In this document: piece after piece, positions 37,890 through 46,507 of the stretch
Numbering within the stretch: the stretch's first letter is position 1
Layout: the number at the start of each line of letters is the position of its first letter
From: Chitinophaga varians
GTDB taxonomy: Bacteria > Bacteroidota > Bacteroidia > Chitinophagales > Chitinophagaceae
Direction of reading: 5' to 3'
DNA: 64,000 nt
NCBI RefSeq assembly: GCF_014529945.1
Contig: NZ_JACVFB010000002.1
Span: 1,054,001-1,118,000 of the forward strand
The notes under the pieces: generated by a model
Told to the model about the DNA's origin: nothing
Seen by the model: the letters and a program-made list of their open reading frames with translations, nothing else
The model's database searches: none
Made by a program: the position numbers and the translations under genes

Positions 37890-38642
37890 ATGCTGAAAAA
37901 AACACTGTTGGTACTCCTGGGCGTTGGCTGCATGCACGCCAGCCAGGCACAATTACTGAACAAACTGAAAAAGCTTGGAAAAACCAACTCCACCACTACT
38001 ACAACTCCTGCTTCCAACACAGGAGGTAGTTTCACTGAATCAGAAGCTGGTTCTGCTATCAAGGAAGCACTGGCAAAAGGTGTTGCTAATGGTATTGCCA
38101 ATCTCAATAAAACGGATGGTTTCTTTGGTAATGACCTGTATAAACTGTTATTGCCTCCTGATGCGGTGAAAATAGGCAACACGCTGCGCGCTGTAGGCCT
38201 TGGGCCACAGGTAGACCAGGCGATCCTGCAAATCAACCGCTCTGCTGAAAAAGCAGTGGGATATGCGGCTCCCATCTTTGTGAATGCGATCAAACAAATG
38301 ACGCTCACCGACGCACTCAACCTTGTGAAAGGTGGCAACAACTCTGCAACAGAATTTTTCAAAAGCAAAACTACAGATCAGCTGAAAGCTGCTTTCAATC
38401 CTGTAGTGAAGAAATCTCTGGACAGCACCAGCGCTACACGCTACTACACAGACATAGTGAACACCTACAACAAACTGCCGACCACGTTCAATAAAGCGAA
38501 CCCTAATCTGCAGGACTACGTGACCACTATGGCTGTTAATGCCCTGTTTGACCAGATCGGCAAAGAAGAAGCTGCCATTCGTGCTAATCCTGCCGCCAGA
38601 ACGACTGACCTGCTGAAGAAAGTATTCGGAAATATCCTGTAG
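37890..38642 (+). CDS. DUF4197 exported protein
   Basis: A 250-residue protein with a signal peptide (cleavage near SQAQ) and, after a Thr/Ser-rich stretch, a helical domain of the DUF4197 family: SAIKEALAKGVANGI, FFGNDLYKLLLPPDAVKIG, NRSAEKAVGYAAPIFVNAIKQMTLTDA and AVNALFDQIGKEEAAIRANP are typical. Function unknown. The gene ends at TAG and converges on the flavin reductase gene. Confidence 0.85.
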   Translation: MLKKTLLVLLGVGCMHASQAQLLNKLKKLGKTNSTTTTTPASNTGGSFTESEAGSAIKEALAKGVANGIANLNKTDGFFGNDLYKLLLPPDAVKIGNTLRAVGLGPQVDQAILQINRSAEKAVGYAAPIFVNAIKQMTLTDALNLVKGGNNSATEFFKSKTTDQLKAAFNPVVKKSLDSTSATRYYTDIVNTYNKLPTTFNKANPNLQDYVTTMAVNALFDQIGKEEAAIRANPAARTTDLLKKVFGNIL

Positions 38643-38654
38643 CGCTCGCAGGCT

Positions 38655-38824
38655 CGCTTAGTTCACGCAAAGGCGCAAAGCAGCAAAGACGCAAAGAAAT
38701 TATATAAGCAAACAAAGAAAGCAAAGGAGCGAAGATCAAATTTGATCTTCGCTCCTTTGCTTTCTTATTAATCTTAAAAAACCTTTGCGTCTTTGCTGCT
38801 TTGCGCCTTTGCGTGAACTAAGCG
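38655..38824. repeat. Nested inverted repeat between DUF4197 and flavin reductase genes
   Basis: Perfect 42-bp outer arms (38655-38696 and 38783-38824), built largely of repeated CGCAAAG-like units, enclose a perfect loopless 52-bp palindrome (38715-38766). The right arm includes the last codons and stop of the flavin reductase gene. Confidence 0.95.
38715..38766. terminator. Bidirectional terminator palindrome
   Basis: A perfect 52-bp palindrome (26-bp arms, no loop in DNA) with A/T-rich ends, suited to stop transcripts from both convergent genes. Confidence 0.75.
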
Positions 38825-39696
38825 CTCAGTAATACCTGCCAGGCCTCTCCTACTTTGTTGGCTTCCAACAGTTGTTTGGCGTAGTGATGCAGTTCACGCT
38901 CCATTTCATCCGGTGTGAGGCTGTAGTACTGGATGATATTCTTCAGGTGATGATCATCAAAAGTCGGGTCCACAAAAGGCATTTCATGTACATTGCCCAG
39001 TTTGCCGAGGTCGTTGCCGCTGAGAATGGTGCTGTTGCGTATGCCTAACGGTAACGCATCTACGCCAATGCCCAGTTGTGTGTTAGGTTTGGGGACTTCA
39101 AATACGGCATTGCCGGAGGCGCGGCAGTAATAGTCGCCGCCCATGCGTGCTACCAGGTCGATCTTTTGCGGATCTATTTTACCTTTCGCATCGAATATCT
39201 CATCGTTGATATGGATCAGGATGGGCTCGCAGATAACGAGGTTGCCGGCACCGCCCTGGTTGCCGGTTTCAATGATCTGCTTTACCACACATTCCAGTTG
39301 CACGGGACTTTCTTTTACGCGAAGTGGTTTTACTTTTTCTGAAGGCAGCGGTGTAAAACCTGCTTTCACAAATTCATCCACCCCTTCGGGATATTCGCAA
39401 CTGGCGAGCGATGTTTGTTGCACCATACCGTAGGTGACCACATTGATCACTACTTCCCGGGTGGCGTATACATTTTCCAGCGTGTGTTTGGTGGTGTTGT
39501 CACGCACGCGCCGTGACGGTGAAAATATCAGCGTAGGCGGATTGGTGCCGAACAAATTGAAAAAACTGAAGGGCGATAAATTGGGTGAGCCTTCAGCATT
39601 TATGGTACTGGCAAAGCAGATCGGGCGTGGGGCTATGGCTCCCTGCAGATAGGCCTGCAGTTCGCTGGTTTTAATTTCAGACGGAACTACCTTCAT
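38818..39696 (-). CDS. Flavin reductase family protein
   Basis: A 292-residue flavin-binding split-barrel protein. PRPICFASTINAEGSPNLSPFSFFNLF (about 24-50) is the typical FMN-binding start, and the VINVVTYGMVQQTSLAS segment continues the domain. The C-terminal 100 residues are an extension found in the larger Bacteroidetes members. It may reduce FMN/FAD for an oxygenase or be an FMN-binding hydrolase relative. It starts 2 bp after the FAH-family gene and is surely co-transcribed, so both may belong to aromatic-compound degradation. Confidence 0.85.
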   Translation of the reverse strand: MKVVPSEIKTSELQAYLQGAIAPRPICFASTINAEGSPNLSPFSFFNLFGTNPPTLIFSPSRRVRDNTTKHTLENVYATREVVINVVTYGMVQQTSLASCEYPEGVDEFVKAGFTPLPSEKVKPLRVKESPVQLECVVKQIIETGNQGGAGNLVICEPILIHINDEIFDAKGKIDPQKIDLVARMGGDYYCRASGNAVFEVPKPNTQLGIGVDALPLGIRNSTILSGNDLGKLGNVHEMPFVDPTFDDHHLKNIIQYYSLTPDEMERELHHYAKQLLEANKVGEAWQVLLSA

Positions 39697-39698
39697 GC

Positions 39699-40712
39699 CT
39701 ATACGTTTTTCTTGAGTGCCAGTATGGAGAAGTCAGTATCCTCTTTAACGATGGTATTGGTAAGGGTACCGAGTCCGTCGATGTCCATCTCTACCACATC
39801 GCCGGGTTGCAGCCACTGTTCGGTGTAGTGAGGGTCATTGAGTTTGCCGGTGCCGTTCAGTTCCAGGAAACAACCGGTTCCTACTGTACCGCTGCCGATT
39901 ACATCGCCGGGCATGATGTTGACACCATAAGCGCAACGTTCAACAATTTCAGCAAAGGTCCAGTCCATATCGCCCATGTTGCCTTCACTTACTTGTATGC
40001 CGTTCACTTTGCAGGTCATCTTCAGATTGTAATTATTGCCGGTATGTCCTGGTTTGGCAGGGACCAGGAATGCTTCCAGTTCATCGGGAGTAACCAGCAT
40101 GGGGCCAATTACCGTACTGAAATCCTTGCCCTTGGCGGGTCCGAGGTTGAGTTTCATTTCTTCCATCTGCAAGGTACGGGCGCTCATGTCATTCATGATC
40201 ATAAAACCGCCGATATAATCATCTGCTTCCGCTGCGGTAATATTGCGGCCAGCTTTACAGATAACGATGGCTGCCTCCAGTTCGAAGTCCAGTTTGTCGA
40301 AATGATCGGGCATACAGAGAATATCGCCGGGGCCCTGGATGGCATTGTGATTGGTGAAGTAGAAGATGGGATACTGATCAAACTCAGGGATCATCTCCAC
40401 TTTGCGGTTTCTGCGTGCAGCAGCTACGTGCTGACGGAAAGCATATCCATCACGGCAGGAAGTGGGGAATGGTACGGGCGACAACAGTTGTACACTCTCC
40501 ACGGGGATACCATGCGCGGTACCCGGATGTTTGCCTGCTTTCAGGGTGCTATCGGCCTGCCGGGCAATATCGATCACATCTTCCCACATCATCAGAAACA
40601 TACCCATGTTGTTGGGGAGGTCCGGATGCAGTTCCTGGGTATTGTATAACTTCCCATTGACAAGGATAGCCAGTTGGTCTGTTTCCTCTCTTAAATAACT
40701 TACAAGTTTCAT
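39699..40712 (-). CDS. Fumarylacetoacetate hydrolase family protein
   Basis: A 337-residue FAH-fold protein. RDGYAFRQHVAAARRNR near residue 82 is typical of the FAAH/FAHD relatives with an N-terminal domain. The metal site includes DFELEAAIVI near 145, and the C-terminal domain has GSGTVGTGCFLELNG. Members cleave C-C bonds of beta-diketo acids in tyrosine or other aromatic degradation. The neighbouring flavin reductase suggests the pair acts in one catabolic pathway, but no dioxygenase is in the window. Confidence 0.85.
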   Translation of the reverse strand: MKLVSYLREETDQLAILVNGKLYNTQELHPDLPNNMGMFLMMWEDVIDIARQADSTLKAGKHPGTAHGIPVESVQLLSPVPFPTSCRDGYAFRQHVAAARRNRKVEMIPEFDQYPIFYFTNHNAIQGPGDILCMPDHFDKLDFELEAAIVICKAGRNITAAEADDYIGGFMIMNDMSARTLQMEEMKLNLGPAKGKDFSTVIGPMLVTPDELEAFLVPAKPGHTGNNYNLKMTCKVNGIQVSEGNMGDMDWTFAEIVERCAYGVNIMPGDVIGSGTVGTGCFLELNGTGKLNDPHYTEQWLQPGDVVEMDIDGLGTLTNTIVKEDTDFSILALKKNV

Positions 40713-40801
40713 GATTTGTAATTGTTCTGGTTGTATGATTGACCAAATATAAGGATGCTCCTGCGGTTTTTTTGTATAAATTAGGAAGATAAATACCTGT
40801 T

Positions 40802-41929
40802 ATGAAATCCCTTTTATGGCCCCTCTGCCTGCTGTTTGTCCTGCCACTGGCAACTGTGGCGCAGTCACCTTCACGGTACACCATCTCCCCGTTAGCCAAA
40901 TTACCGGCAGACAGTCTCCTGAAAGCAAGGCTCCTGATAAGTCTGGATGGGTTTCTGAAGGATAAAGACCATCCCGGCCAGCCATCTGTTTACATTGATA
41001 CTGCTTACCTGCGGGGCTACAGGATGGGGTTTGAAGAAATTGTAAAAGTGGAGAACAGTGCCAAACGTAATGATACCAGCTTCTACAAAGCACAACTGCA
41101 GAATGTGATCAAACTCAAACCGGAAGGGGAATACCTGATTAAACTGGGGTTTGTGGGATTGGCTGACGGCCAGCCGGTGGTGCGTATGATTTACAGCATC
41201 ATCGCGAGAGACCGGAAAGACCGGTTTGTTTTTTATCCCGCCCGCGATTATGTGATCAAAGACTGGAAACAACAATGGGTAGGTAATATTCACTACCTGT
41301 ACCCCTATACGCTGGACATGGCCGCTGCGCGGCGGTTTGATCACTTTAATACTGAAGTGGCGGGCTGGTTTGGCGCAAAGCCGGTAAAGCTGCATTACTA
41401 CCATTGCAGCGATGCGCAGGAGCTGCTGCGGGTAAAGGGCGTAGACTATGATGCGAACGCCAGTTATATGCGACGCGGCGATTCAGATAAGGACAACGAT
41501 ATTTTCATGAGCGGGGTCGGTAGTCCCTGGTATGGACATGATCTCATTCATTTCTATTGCGACAAGTTTCTCCCCCGGCCAATCAACCGCGCTATGGAAG
41601 AAGGATTGGCGTATTATGCCGATGGTGGCTGGGGCGAGTCGTATACAACCTGTCTGGGTCTGTTGAAAAAATATGCCGCTGATCATCCCGGGGAGGATTT
41701 ATACCGGGTTTTTAAAAATAATGTCAGCGTAGGGGATATCAGCCTGAAGTTCACCATCAATGCTTTGTTGTTACAGGACGTGATACGCCGGCAGGGATTC
41801 CCGAAGGCATTGGAAGTGTTGAAGGCAGAGAATAATGACGCCGGACTGGAGCAGTCGCTTCATACCCATTTCGGGCTTACCCCGACTAATTTTAACGAAA
41901 ACATCAGGAAGCGCTTAGGCGCCAGCTGA
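40802..41929 (+). CDS. Exported gluzincin-like protein, unknown
   Basis: A 375-residue protein with a signal peptide (cleavage near TVAQS). In the second half is GHDLIHFYCDKFLP, then AMEEGLAYYADGG about 20 residues later. The H-x3-H and the downstream Glu in xEGLAYY recall metallopeptidases with the HExxH...E motif, but the catalytic Glu of HExxH is Asp here. The N-terminal half is unassigned. It could be a peptidase with an altered site or an inactive relative. Confidence 0.55.
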   Translation: MKSLLWPLCLLFVLPLATVAQSPSRYTISPLAKLPADSLLKARLLISLDGFLKDKDHPGQPSVYIDTAYLRGYRMGFEEIVKVENSAKRNDTSFYKAQLQNVIKLKPEGEYLIKLGFVGLADGQPVVRMIYSIIARDRKDRFVFYPARDYVIKDWKQQWVGNIHYLYPYTLDMAAARRFDHFNTEVAGWFGAKPVKLHYYHCSDAQELLRVKGVDYDANASYMRRGDSDKDNDIFMSGVGSPWYGHDLIHFYCDKFLPRPINRAMEEGLAYYADGGWGESYTTCLGLLKKYAADHPGEDLYRVFKNNVSVGDISLKFTINALLLQDVIRRQGFPKALEVLKAENNDAGLEQSLHTHFGLTPTNFNENIRKRLGAS

Positions 41930-41970
41930 TAATTTTATATTTTGGCAACCAGAACCACTATTGCTGCGCT

Positions 41971-43218
41971 ATGATCCGTCACTGCTTGTTGTTGCTGCTT
42001 TGCGGCTGCCTGTCCCTCGCGCAGGCACAGCCCCGTACAGATACGCTCCTCAAAAACATGTTCAACCGCGAGGCTACGCCGCTGTTACGGCATATGCTGC
42101 AACATCCGGACTCGTTCCGGTATCAGTTGATTTACACACAGATTGACCGGGATGCCAATAACCAGCCACATTTCAGGCATTATTACCTCAACGTGGACGC
42201 GGACCAGTATTTTAACCCGGCCAGCACCGTGAAGTTGCCTATTGCCTTGCTGGCATTGGAAAAGATGCGGGAGCTGAAAGTACCCGGACTGGACGGCAAC
42301 ACCACCATGCTCACCGATAGCAGCGGAAGCGGACAGCTAACTGTGCATACCGACAGTACGGCAAAAAGCGGGCTCCCGTCCATCAATCATTATATCAAAC
42401 GGATATTCCTGATCAGCGACAACGATGCTTATAACCGTTTGTATGAATTTGTGGGTCAGCAGTCTATCCATGAGCGGCTATGGAAAAAGGGGTATAAAGA
42501 TGTTCGTATTGTACGACGATTTATGCCTTTGTCTGAAGAAGAAAACAGGCACACCAATGCTATCCGGTTTGTAAAAAACGGTAAAACCCTGTATCAGCAG
42601 GCGCCTGCGGTGAGCAGACTGCAATATGATTACAGCAGAAACATCCGGATAGGTGCAGGGTATATGGATAAAAATGATCATCTGGTATCTGAGCCGATGG
42701 ATTTTACCAGGCATAATAATCTGCCGTTGCAGGACCTGCAGCAAATGTTGCAATCGGTGATCTTCCCGCAGTCGGTGCCGGTGTCGCAGCGTTTCCGGAT
42801 TGCTCCGCAGGATTATCGGTTCTTGTACCGGTATATGTCGGAGTACCCTTCCGAAAGTACGGACCCGGTTTATGATACCACAGCGTACTTCGACAGCTAT
42901 ACGAAGTTTTTCCTTTTTAAGGGGGCAGGGCATCATATCCCATCTACCATGCGGGTGTTCAATAAAACGGGCTGGTCATATGGTTTCCTTACGGATGTGG
43001 CTTATATCGTTGATTTTGAGCATCATGTGGAGTTTATGCTCACCGGAACGGTGTATGTGAACCGTGACGGTATTTTAAATGACGATAAATATGAATATGA
43101 GGAAGAAGGGTATCCGTTTTTCCGGGATGCGGGGAATATTCTTTATCAATATGAACTACAACGGAAACGGGCCTACCAGCCGGATTTGAAGGAGTTTCGT
43201 ATCCATTACAAACAGTAG
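41971..43218 (+). CDS. Serine hydrolase, class A beta-lactamase fold
   Basis: A 415-residue exported protein with all three motifs of the serine penicillin-recognising enzymes: SxxK as STVK (in FNPASTVKLPIALLALEK, about residue 87), the SDN motif (LISDNDAYNRLYEF), and KTG (FNKTGWSYGFLTDVAYIV). The C-terminal half contains an extra acidic segment (DDKYEYEEEGYPFF). Whether it is a beta-lactamase, an esterase or a peptidase cannot be told. It follows the gluzincin-like gene by 41 bp. Confidence 0.8.
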   Translation: MIRHCLLLLLCGCLSLAQAQPRTDTLLKNMFNREATPLLRHMLQHPDSFRYQLIYTQIDRDANNQPHFRHYYLNVDADQYFNPASTVKLPIALLALEKMRELKVPGLDGNTTMLTDSSGSGQLTVHTDSTAKSGLPSINHYIKRIFLISDNDAYNRLYEFVGQQSIHERLWKKGYKDVRIVRRFMPLSEEENRHTNAIRFVKNGKTLYQQAPAVSRLQYDYSRNIRIGAGYMDKNDHLVSEPMDFTRHNNLPLQDLQQMLQSVIFPQSVPVSQRFRIAPQDYRFLYRYMSEYPSESTDPVYDTTAYFDSYTKFFLFKGAGHHIPSTMRVFNKTGWSYGFLTDVAYIVDFEHHVEFMLTGTVYVNRDGILNDDKYEYEEEGYPFFRDAGNILYQYELQRKRAYQPDLKEFRIHYKQ

Positions 43219-43289
43219 CGAACAGCAATTGTTATAAATATTTGATGGATAAATGAGGATTAAAAATATCCCAATTAAGGTGAAGGTTG

Positions 43290-43297
43290 TATTTTTG
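43290..43297 (+). promoter_or_regulatory. -7 promoter box for fatty acid hydroxylase gene
   Basis: TATTTTTG matches TAnnTTTG exactly and predicts a leader of about 95 nt before the ATG at 43398. Confidence 0.4.
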
Positions 43298-43397
43298 TGC
43301 CTGAAAATCGGCAGACGGGGCTTAGCTACCTGCCGGGGTAAAATAAGAGGGGTTTTATTCATTTTCCCGTAACTGTTGCGCGTTAAAATTGGGATTC

Positions 43398-44054
43398 ATG
43401 AAATTTGAAAAGATTAAGAACAAAGGACAGGCAAGATTATTTGAAAGCCAGTACCTCGAGATGCTCACCAAAACGCATCCCCTGGTGATCTGGGGAATGT
43501 ATTTGCCCATCATTGGCTATATGCTTTATTATAGCCATGACACATTAGGTTTTGAAGTAGGGACGGTGGGGCTGATATTCGTTGGCGCGATGTTATTCTG
43601 GTCGTTCTTCGAGTATATCATGCACCGCTTTATCTTTCACTTTGCCAGTGAGAGCCCTCGTGTGCAACGTTTTATTTACGTGATGCACGGTAACCACCAC
43701 GAATATCCGAGAGACAAGCAGCGTTTGTTCATGCCGCCGGTACCGAGCCTGATCCTGGCTTCAGCGATCTTTGGCAGCCAGTACATTTTCCTGCGGCAGT
43801 ACACCTTTATGTTCTTCCCGGGTTTCCTGCTGGGGTATCTCATTTATGGCAGTATGCACTATGCTATCCATGCCTGGAACCCTCCTTTTAGGTTTATGAA
43901 GCCGCTGTGGCGTAATCACCACCTGCATCACTACAAAAGCGAGGAAAGGGGTTTTGGTGTAAGCTCTGCATTCTGGGACCGGGTATTCGGTACTTTCTTC
44001 GACCTGGACAAGGAGAAGGAAGACAAAGAGAAAGTAAAAGAGCTGATGTTCTGA
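43398..44054 (+). CDS. Fatty acid hydroxylase / sterol desaturase family protein
   Basis: A 218-residue membrane di-iron enzyme. The His boxes are visible: HRFIFHF (near 75), HGNHHEYP (near 99), HYAIHAW (near 155) and RNHHLHHY (near 175). Several transmembrane helices separate them. It resembles FA2H-type fatty acid 2-hydroxylases, which Bacteroidetes use for hydroxy-sphingolipid or lipid A chains. The ATG at 43398 is preferred over the TTG at 43389. Confidence 0.88.
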   Translation: MKFEKIKNKGQARLFESQYLEMLTKTHPLVIWGMYLPIIGYMLYYSHDTLGFEVGTVGLIFVGAMLFWSFFEYIMHRFIFHFASESPRVQRFIYVMHGNHHEYPRDKQRLFMPPVPSLILASAIFGSQYIFLRQYTFMFFPGFLLGYLIYGSMHYAIHAWNPPFRFMKPLWRNHHLHHYKSEERGFGVSSAFWDRVFGTFFDLDKEKEDKEKVKELMF

Positions 44055-44228
44055 TTTTGGTATTTTGAAATTTTGATATTTAGACATTTAAGGCTAGTCT
44101 GATCTGGTCCAATAAAAAAGCAGCGGTTTTTGCAATGCCGCTGCTTTTTTATTGGACCAGACTGATCTTATTGGACTTAACCAGACTAGCCTTAAATGTC
44201 TAAATATCAAAATTTCAAAATCCCAAAA
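44055..44228. repeat. Nested inverted repeat filling a convergent intergenic region
   Basis: 47-bp outer arms (44055-44101 and 44182-44228) with one mismatch enclose a 24-bp terminator stem (44103-44126 with 44138-44161). The arms run from immediately after the stop codon of the hydroxylase gene to 4 bp before the stop of the facing gene. Confidence 0.95.
44103..44161. terminator. Bidirectional terminator
   Basis: A perfect 24-bp stem (44103-44126 with 44138-44161) and an 11-nt loop. A6 and T6 runs inside the stem serve as U-tracts for either direction. Confidence 0.8.
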
Positions 44229-44232
44229 TGCT

Positions 44233-44580
44233 TTACCATCTTTCTTCATCGTCCGGCAGGTTATCCTGCCGGAAAGCTTCCCGGGAAGCTATTTTCTGCA
44301 ACTGCCTTTCTATGATCAGGGCCGCAATCGGCCGGTAAGGGTCAGTGCCCTGCTGGGCCGCATAGGCGAGTATCTGTTTTACTTTTTTCTCCGCCACGTC
44401 TATACGATAGAGAAGAAAGATGAACTGCTGTAAATCGTTGCTGATCAGATATTCCAGTCTCCTGCCCAGTATTTCCTCCAGTTGGTTGTAGCTGATATTG
44501 CCCGGAGGCACGCTCACCTCAAAGGTCTGTTGTGCCCAGGTGGCTGTCTCCTGAAGGTATGGTGCAGGAAAGCTGTTCAT
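44233..44580 (-). CDS. Conserved hypothetical protein
   Basis: A 115-residue, probably cytosolic, all-helical protein with no signal peptide (NSFPAPYLQETATWAQQTFEV, LEEILGRRLEYLISNDLQQFIFLLYRIDVAE). Not recognised. Its start ATG overlaps by one base the stop of the upstream lipoprotein-like gene (44580), so the two are translationally coupled. Confidence 0.6.
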   Translation of the reverse strand: MNSFPAPYLQETATWAQQTFEVSVPPGNISYNQLEEILGRRLEYLISNDLQQFIFLLYRIDVAEKKVKQILAYAAQQGTDPYRPIAALIIERQLQKIASREAFRQDNLPDDEERW

Positions 44581-45521
44581 TATTTCATCTGTTTTATTTT
44601 GTAGGAGGCGTTAGTGATCACTTTCACCGGCACTTTCAGGTCGTGCTTAATGCCTTTGGCTTTGTTCACTTTGTAGGTGTAGTTACCATTCATTTCGGTA
44701 TTCTGCACACAGATGCTGGGCATGCCGCTGTTGCGCATGACCAGGTAGTTGGATGAAGTAGTGCCGCTGATCTCGGCAGTCGCCTTGATATCGTCGTCAA
44801 GGGTCAGGGTCTGCACCTTATCCGTATTTATTTTGGAAGTGCCACCGATCTTAGCGGTCTGGGAATCCCATGTCTGAAGGTTCCAGTAAAGATCTATTCT
44901 GCCGATAAGGCCACCACGGAGGGGCACACTTTCTTCCCATTGGGTGCCGGTTTTGATGCCGTGTGCCGGATACATGATGAGCAGCTGTTCCAGCCAGGCG
45001 CGGAAAGCGTCGGTGCCAAACTGGTCTTTCATCAGTTTTTTATAAGCTTCCTGTTCATCTTTTTTCAGTGAGCTGAAGGCCGCTTCCGCGTTGCTGAGCA
45101 GGTTATCGAGGCCGTCAATCTTTGTGATCACACCAGTGCTTTGCAGTTCCACGGTAAACGGTTGGTCGATCAGCTTTTTCAGGCCGGCCTGAAAAGGTTC
45201 TTCCGCTTTGTTCACTTTGGCGTCCACAAAGATGTTTTGGTTTTTGGCGTTGAAATTGAATCGCAGCTCTTTATAGCGGAATGTGAGTATCGCTTTGCCG
45301 GGTATTACATCGGTGACATCGATGGTGATGATATTGTTGTAGTCGCGGGTCACCCGTTGCTGGGCCTCATTGATAGTGGTGTAGGTTTCCGTACGGCTCT
45401 TCTGTTCCAGTTCAAACTGTTCTCCCTTGTTGAAGTTGTAGTTAATAGACATATAGTCCTGAGCCTGAGTGGTAAAGGACAATGTCAGCAAGGTTGCAAT
45501 GGCGCCCAATAATTTTTTCAT
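44580..45521 (-). CDS. Exported protein of the DUF6263-like type
   Basis: A 313-residue exported protein. The signal peptide cleaves near TTQAQD. The pattern of strands, YNFNKGEQFELEQKSRTETY, TIDVTDVIPGKAILTFRYKEL and PFTVELQSTGVITKIDGLD, fits the DUF6263 family of Bacteroidetes periplasmic proteins. Function unknown. It precedes the small helical protein in the same transcript. Confidence 0.65.
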   Translation of the reverse strand: MKKLLGAIATLLTLSFTTQAQDYMSINYNFNKGEQFELEQKSRTETYTTINEAQQRVTRDYNNIITIDVTDVIPGKAILTFRYKELRFNFNAKNQNIFVDAKVNKAEEPFQAGLKKLIDQPFTVELQSTGVITKIDGLDNLLSNAEAAFSSLKKDEQEAYKKLMKDQFGTDAFRAWLEQLLIMYPAHGIKTGTQWEESVPLRGGLIGRIDLYWNLQTWDSQTAKIGGTSKINTDKVQTLTLDDDIKATAEISGTTSSNYLVMRNSGMPSICVQNTEMNGNYTYKVNKAKGIKHDLKVPVKVITNASYKIKQMK

Positions 45522-45539
45522 TACCGTAATTTATTTTAA

Positions 45540-46313
45540 TCAAACATACTTTTCGATCACACCTAATCCAAACAGGGCGAAGTCGTATTTGGCCGGGTCT
45601 TCCGGGTCCAGTTTTTTGAGCTCGTGGGTAAGCGCCACGGCTGTTTTCCAGTCAGACTTCGCGTCTGATATCAGCCCCAGCCTGGTCGCCACGCGGCTTA
45701 CGTGAACATCCATCGGGCATATCAGTTGTGATGGTGAAATATGTTGCCACAGCCCAAAATCCACGCCATTTTCATCTTTTCGCACCATCCAGCGTAAATA
45801 CATGTTCAATCGTTTGCATGCAGAATGTTTGGCGGGTGAAGAGATGTGTTTTTCAGTACGGGTGGGATGTTCGAGTGAGAAAAACATTTTATGGAAGCCG
45901 ACAAGGGCTTTTTCCACGTTTTCATCTTCCGGGTTGAGATGTCCGCTGAAAGCGAATTCAAGGGAAGTGATGTTGGTATAGTAATGCTGCAGGAATTCCA
46001 CGAAATAGAGGAGGTCTACGCCATTAAAGGTGCGGTGACAGAAGGTCATCAGCTTCATCCGGTCGCGCGGATCATGATTGCGGATGTAGTCATAGGGCGC
46101 GTTGTCCATATGCCGCATCAGTTCCGTGCATTTGTTGATAATGCTGGTACGGTTGCCCCAGGCCAGTATCGCGGCAAAGAGGCCGGCAATTTCAATGTCC
46201 TGAAGTTCGCTGAAGCGGTGGGGGATGCAAATGGGGTCATTTGCAATAAAATCCGGATGATTATAGGATGCCGCTTTCGCATTCAGGAAGTCCTTCAGTT
46301 GTTGGATCTTCAT
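45540..46313 (-). CDS. TIGR02757 (DUF2400) family protein
   Basis: A 257-residue protein. The LKDFLNAKAASYNHPDFI start, DPICIPHRFSELQDIEIAGLFAAILAWGNR, and the C-terminal PMDVHVSRVATRLGL and DPEDPAKYDFALFGLGV segments are the family signature. The function is unknown; the HhH-like C-terminal part recalls DNA-repair folds. It ends 18 bp before the exported-protein gene. Confidence 0.9.
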   Translation of the reverse strand: MKIQQLKDFLNAKAASYNHPDFIANDPICIPHRFSELQDIEIAGLFAAILAWGNRTSIINKCTELMRHMDNAPYDYIRNHDPRDRMKLMTFCHRTFNGVDLLYFVEFLQHYYTNITSLEFAFSGHLNPEDENVEKALVGFHKMFFSLEHPTRTEKHISSPAKHSACKRLNMYLRWMVRKDENGVDFGLWQHISPSQLICPMDVHVSRVATRLGLISDAKSDWKTAVALTHELKKLDPEDPAKYDFALFGLGVIEKYV

Positions 46314-46507
46314 AGTGTGTCACATGTAGCATCTGCAGCCTGGCTATACGCGTCAACCACCTGAACGGCTGCCCTCCGGCAGCAGCGCAGGTGGTTTATT
46401 TCGTCAGCACTGATAAAATAGGCTGTGGATATGGTCCAGGTAAAAATGATATACCTAGTAAAGATAATTTTTAACCGGTAAGAATTAAAATCAGATTGAT
46501 GAGCGTG
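46314..46507. other. Intergenic region with nested hairpin
   Basis: AACCACCTG (46355-46363) pairs with CAGGTGGTT (46388-46396), and inside it GCTGCC (46368-46373) pairs with GGCAGC (46378-46383). No T-tract follows. It lies between two genes on the same strand and could reduce read-through. Confidence 0.5.

Noticed and set aside
38655..38824. CRISPR array
   Set aside because: The CGCAAAG units are short, irregular and arranged as an inverted repeat, not as spaced direct repeats.
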